Shown: piece by piece, positions 20,564 through 23,922 of the stretch
How the letters are laid out: each line of letters opens with the position of its first letter
Numbering within the stretch: position 1 is the stretch's first letter
From: Chlorobiota bacterium
GTDB lineage: Bacteria; Bacteroidota; Bacteroidia; Flavobacteriales; Flavobacteriaceae
Assembly (NCBI GenBank): GCA_013153655.1
Contig: JAADEB010000157.1
Location: forward strand, 1-23,922
DNA: 23,922 bases
Reading direction: 5' to 3'
The notes under the pieces: generated by a model
What the model was told of the DNA's origin: nothing
The model's input: the letters and a program-made list of their open reading frames with translations, nothing else
Database searches by the model: none
Translations under genes and position numbers: made by a program

Positions 20564-22780
20564 ATGAAACCCGAACCCATAAAGCAAAGCATCCGACTGG
20601 ACGACGGACGCGAAATCACCATTGAGACCGGCGTACTGGCCAAGCAAGCCGACGGATCGGCCGTGGTACGCATGGGCAACACCATGTTGCTGGCCACCGT
20701 GGTGTCCAACAAAGACGTAAAACCCGATGTGGATTTCTTCCCGCTGACGGTGGATTACCGCGAAAAATTCTCGGCGTCCGGTAAATTTCCCGGAGGTTTC
20801 TTCAAGCGCGAAGGACGTCCTTCCAGCGAAGAAATCCTGGTGATGCGTTTGGTGGACCGTGTGTTGCGTCCCACCTTTCCCAAAGATTATCGCGCCGACA
20901 CCCAGGTGATGATCCAACTCATGTCCTACGACGAAGACGTACAACCCGATGCACTGGCCGGATTGGCCGCTTCGGCTGCCATTGCCGTATCGGATATTCC
21001 GTTTGACGGTCCCATTTCCGAAGTACGCGTGATTCGTAAAGACGGAGAATTTATGATCAATCCCGGCGTGAAGGACATCGAAGAAGCCGACATCGACCTC
21101 ATGGTGGGCGGCACCTACGATTCCGTTACCATGGTGGAAGGCCAAATGCAAGAAGTGAGCGAAGAGGAAATGCTCGATGCCATCGATTTTGCACACCAAA
21201 CGATCAAAAAACAAATCGAAGCGCAACGCGAGCTGGCCGCCAAAGTGGAAAAAGCCGCCCGGAAACGTGATTACGACAAGCAGGAAGACAATCCCGAACT
21301 CTACGAGAAGGTAAAAGCCTTTGCCTACGATAAAATCTACGAAATCGCCAAACAAGGCACTTCCAAGCAGGAGCGCAAGGAAAAATTCGACGCTGTCAAG
21401 GAAGCGCTCATGGAACAATTCGACGAAGAGTTCCTGGAAGAAAACGGCAAATTGATTTCGGAATATTTCGCCGACGTGAAGAAAAAAGCCGTTCGCGACC
21501 TGGTACTCAACGAAGGTCGCCGCCTGGACGGACGCCGTCCCGAAGAAATCCGTCCCATCTGGACCGAAGTGAATTACTTGCCTTCGGTTCACGGTTCGGC
21601 CATCTTCACCCGGGGCGAAACCCAGGCATTGGCCACCGTGACGTTGGGAACATCCATGGACATGAACATCATCGACGGCGTGTCGTTTCAGGACGAGGAA
21701 CGTTTTTATCTCCATTACAACTTTCCGCCTTTCTCCACCGGCGAAGTGAAGCCCATTCGCGGTACTTCGCGCCGTGAAATCGGTCACGGACATTTGGCCC
21801 AACGCGCCCTGGAACCCATGGTGCCGCAGGATTCACCCTACACCATTCGCGTGGTGTCGGACATTTTGGAAAGCAACGGCTCGTCGTCCATGGCCACGGT
21901 TTGTGCCGGAAGCATGGCCCTCATGGATGCGGGTATCCAAATGAAAAAACAGGTTGGCGGTATTGCCATGGGACTTATTCTGGACGAAGAAACCGGAAAA
22001 TACCAAGTGCTGTCCGACATCCTGGGCGATGAAGACCATTTGGGTGATATGGACTTCAAGGTGGCCGGAACCAAGGATGGTATTACGGCCTGCCAAATGG
22101 ATATCAAAATCAAAAACCTGGATCGCGCCATCCTGGAAAAGGCTTTGCATCAAGCCAAGGAAGGACGCTTGCATATCCTCGGTAAAATGAACGAAACCAT
22201 TTCCGAACCGCGTCCCGACGTGAAGGATTTCGTACCCAAAATCGAAACCATCGAAATCCCCAAAGACTTTATCGGTGCCGTTATCGGCAAAGGCGGTAAG
22301 GAAATCCAACAATTGCAGGAAGACACCGACACGGTGATCGTCATCAAGGAAGAAGGCGACCTGGGTATTGTGGAAATCATGGGCAAGAGCCGCGAAAAAA
22401 TCCGGGAAGCCATCGACATTATCCGCAGCATTGCCTTTGAACCCGAAGTGGGTGAGGTCTATGAAGGCAAAATCGTTTCCATCAAGGATTTCGGAGCCTT
22501 TGTGGAAATCGGCCGTGGAACCGAAGGCCTGCTGCATATTTCCGAAATCGACTGGAAACGCACCCGCGACGTCAACGACGTGCTCAAAGTGGGCGATATG
22601 GTCAAGGTGAAACTCCTGGCCAAGGAACCCAACGGCAAGCTGCGTCTTTCGCGCAAGGCTTTGATGCCCAAGCCCGAAGGTTATGTGGAAGAAAAACGCG
22701 AACGCCGTCCCCACGGAGGAGGTTCCCGCCGCCGCAACGACGGACGCCACCGTTCCCACAAACCCCGCCGCGACGAATAA
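20564..22780 (+). CDS. pnp: Polyribonucleotide nucleotidyltransferase (PNPase)
   Basis: A 738-residue exoribonuclease that degrades RNA 3' to 5' by phosphorolysis. The order is standard: RNase PH domain 1 (about 15-150), an alpha-helical linker (about 230-310), RNase PH domain 2 (about 330-545), KH domain (about 563-620, IPKDFIGAVIGKGGKEIQQL) and S1 domain (about 629-700, VYEGKIVSIKDFGAFVEIG). The active region of PH2 is seen in GSSSMATVCAGSMALMDAG and in LGDEDHLGDMDFKVAG, with its metal-binding aspartates. The C-terminal 35 residues are basic, arginine- and glycine-rich, an extension beyond E. coli PNPase (711 residues) that probably adds RNA contacts. No promoter is evident between the rpsO terminator and the ATG. 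Confidence 0.98.
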   Translation: MKPEPIKQSIRLDDGREITIETGVLAKQADGSAVVRMGNTMLLATVVSNKDVKPDVDFFPLTVDYREKFSASGKFPGGFFKREGRPSSEEILVMRLVDRVLRPTFPKDYRADTQVMIQLMSYDEDVQPDALAGLAASAAIAVSDIPFDGPISEVRVIRKDGEFMINPGVKDIEEADIDLMVGGTYDSVTMVEGQMQEVSEEEMLDAIDFAHQTIKKQIEAQRELAAKVEKAARKRDYDKQEDNPELYEKVKAFAYDKIYEIAKQGTSKQERKEKFDAVKEALMEQFDEEFLEENGKLISEYFADVKKKAVRDLVLNEGRRLDGRRPEEIRPIWTEVNYLPSVHGSAIFTRGETQALATVTLGTSMDMNIIDGVSFQDEERFYLHYNFPPFSTGEVKPIRGTSRREIGHGHLAQRALEPMVPQDSPYTIRVVSDILESNGSSSMATVCAGSMALMDAGIQMKKQVGGIAMGLILDEETGKYQVLSDILGDEDHLGDMDFKVAGTKDGITACQMDIKIKNLDRAILEKALHQAKEGRLHILGKMNETISEPRPDVKDFVPKIETIEIPKDFIGAVIGKGGKEIQQLQEDTDTVIVIKEEGDLGIVEIMGKSREKIREAIDIIRSIAFEPEVGEVYEGKIVSIKDFGAFVEIGRGTEGLLHISEIDWKRTRDVNDVLKVGDMVKVKLLAKEPNGKLRLSRKALMPKPEGYVEEKRERRPHGGGSRRRNDGRHRSHKPRRDE

Positions 22781-22806
22781 TTGCGAAGTCATTTGTTCAT
22801 GCATTC

Positions 22807-22839
22807 AACGCCTTTCCCGCCCGGGAAGGGCGTTTTTTT
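22807..22839 (+). terminator. Rho-independent terminator after pnp
   Basis: Stem of 12 pairs with one T-G (AACGCCTTTCCC at 22807-22818 with GGGAAGGGCGTT at 22823-22834), a 4-base loop and Ts to 22839. Confidence 0.88.
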
Positions 22840-23182
22840 ATTTACTTTCTTACTTTTTCCTTGATGAAAAAATAACAAAAAATCAAGGCTGATACTAATT
22901 GCCACGTATCCTTTCAATAATAAAATACGTCTTTTTCGCTTACCCGGCGTCAGAAATGCTCGTTTATAGCAGTGCCTATTATTTGCGCTTTCCTCCTTGA
23001 TTAAACAAAAAATCCTAACATTTTCTCCTATCAAAAGGATGCATATCATTTAGTATTAAACCCTAACTTTTACACAATACGGAATTAGTTTTCAACAACC
23101 GGATGAAAATTTGGTAGTTAGAAAAATTTTTCGTTATTTCGTTATTACGTATTTCCGTAATATTAACAAAAAACTTACAACT
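22840..23182. other. Gap between pnp and the transposase, no gene
   Basis: No credible ORF or RNA gene. It holds a CCTTGAT/ATCAAGG inverted repeat (22859-22888), whose left part recurs in altered form as CCTTGATTAAACAAAAAATC (22995-23014). The insertion sequence's left end probably lies in this stretch, but without the right end I cannot place the terminal inverted repeat. Confidence 0.45.
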
Positions 23183-23922
23183 ATGAGCAAACATCCTCAA
23201 TGGGCACTCAAACACAAACGTAAAGGAACTGAATTACGCCTAATCAATGGAAAATATTACCTTTACGAAGTAACCAGTAAATGGGACCCGGAAAAGAAGC
23301 GTCCACGTAAAATCACCGGAAAATTACTTGGAAAAATTACCAAGGAAGAAGGGTTTGTCGAATCGCCAAAAAGAAAATTGGAAAGAGAAATGAAAAACAC
23401 GAAAATTGAAAGTATAGCCGTCAAGGAATATGGTGCAAGCGCATTGATAAACAAGCACTTCGATGATTATCAAGAGCTTCTCAAAAAACATTTTCCTCAT
23501 TGTTGGCAGGAATTAATCGTATTGGCATATGGACGCCTGGTTTATCATAGCCCATTGAAAAATATGCAGCAGCATTACCAACACAGTTACCTGTCGGAAC
23601 AATTTAAAGGGTTGAAACTCTCGCCCAAATCGGCCGGACAGCTCTTGCATCGAATTGGGAAATTGCGCGAACAAATTGTAGCATTTTTTCGTGAATTTGC
23701 TGTTGGAAATGATAATATTTTATTCGACGGCACCGACCTTATCAGCCATTCCGAGAAATTGCCATATCCTGAATTGGGCTTGACCAAAAAAGGTCATTTT
23801 GATAGACTTATCAACTTAATGTTCGGATTTTCCACTTCACGCAAATTGCCTTTATATTACCGCATATTACCGGGAAATATTAAAGATGTAAAAGCTATAT
23901 CATTAAGCATGAAAGAATTAGG
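23183..23922 (+). mobile_element. IS1634-type (IS4 group) transposase, 5' part, runs off the window
   Basis: The frame from ATG 23183 is open to the window end (246 codons and 2 bases), with no stop or frameshift. The opening, MSKHPQWALKHKRKGTELR, then KWDPEKKRPRKITGKLLGKI, is typical of the N-terminal region of IS1634-type enzymes, which bind the IS ends. The first catalytic aspartate is probably Asp182 in ILFDGTDLISHS. The strands FDRLINLMFGFS and LPLYYRILPGNIKD (223-235) carry the second, GNxxD, motif; the final acidic residue lies outside the window. The codon use is visibly more AT-rich than in pnp, as expected for a mobile gene. The element is therefore an insertion sequence placed downstream of the pnp terminator; whether it is complete cannot be judged. 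Confidence 0.85.

Noticed and set aside
20471..21802. 443-codon minus-strand ORF opposite pnp
   Set aside because: It lies antisense to PNPase over its conserved domains; the composition (His, Phe, Gly-rich) is that of a shadow of GC-biased codons.
21833..22804. 323-codon minus-strand ORF opposite the pnp 3' part
   Set aside because: Shadow of pnp: same antisense register as the previous one, no recognisable domain.
23263..23787. Minus-strand ORFs of 63 and 66 codons opposite the transposase
   Set aside because: Shadows of the open plus-strand transposase frame, which carries the DDE motifs.

Overview
The window reads as a chromosomal segment of a member of the Bacteroidota. Evidence: promoters of the TTTG-N19/20-TAnnTTTG type ahead of rpsO, a tRNA-Asn gene and a toxin-antitoxin pair; almost no Shine-Dalgarno sequences; a C-terminal type IX secretion (Por) sorting domain; and families typical of the phylum (DUF6029, DUF3109, an ECF sigma factor with a small membrane partner, PspC/LiaF-like proteins). 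Genus and species cannot be read from the sequence.

Layout. 1-1288: a Walker ATPase of the DUF4143 type. 1289-1730: convergent gap full of dispersed repeats. 1731-5978 (minus): an operon of a sodium:solute symporter, a family 2 glycosyltransferase and formate-tetrahydrofolate ligase. 6331-9694: a four-gene ECF sigma operon (sigma factor, single-pass coiled-coil membrane protein, exported beta-solenoid protein, exported protein) closed by a clear terminator. 10063-10792: a ribbon-helix-helix antitoxin and PIN toxin pair. 11145-13245 (minus): a TlpA-like thioredoxin and a DUF6029 outer-membrane protein. 13331-14909: a PspC protein and a LiaF-like protein with a terminator. 15263-15999: tRNA-Asn with its own promoter and terminator, then a DUF3109 cysteine-rich protein. 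16234-19204 (minus): a RAYT transposase that carries a REP palindrome in its own coding sequence, and a large secreted protein with an HEXXGH motif and a T9SS tail. 19205-20130: about 0.9 kb of tandem and inverted short repeats. 20157-22839: rpsO-pnp. 23183-end: the 5' part of an IS1634-type transposase.

Two themes stand out. One is envelope sensing: the sigma operon and the PspC/LiaF pair both end in repetitive beta-rich domains, and the solenoid has an exact 17-residue period. The other is repeat biology. The gaps between genes are assembled from a small vocabulary of short words (GTTAAATC, TTAACC, GACGGATGACCGG, TTCGGGAAACGG and others) recurring in a similar order and in both orientations, next to a RAYT gene with perfect 28-bp palindromes inside and upstream of it. 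The strongest candidates for something undescribed are the RAYT with its internal REP and the modular repeat family. All functional assignments are from reading the sequence; no search was run.
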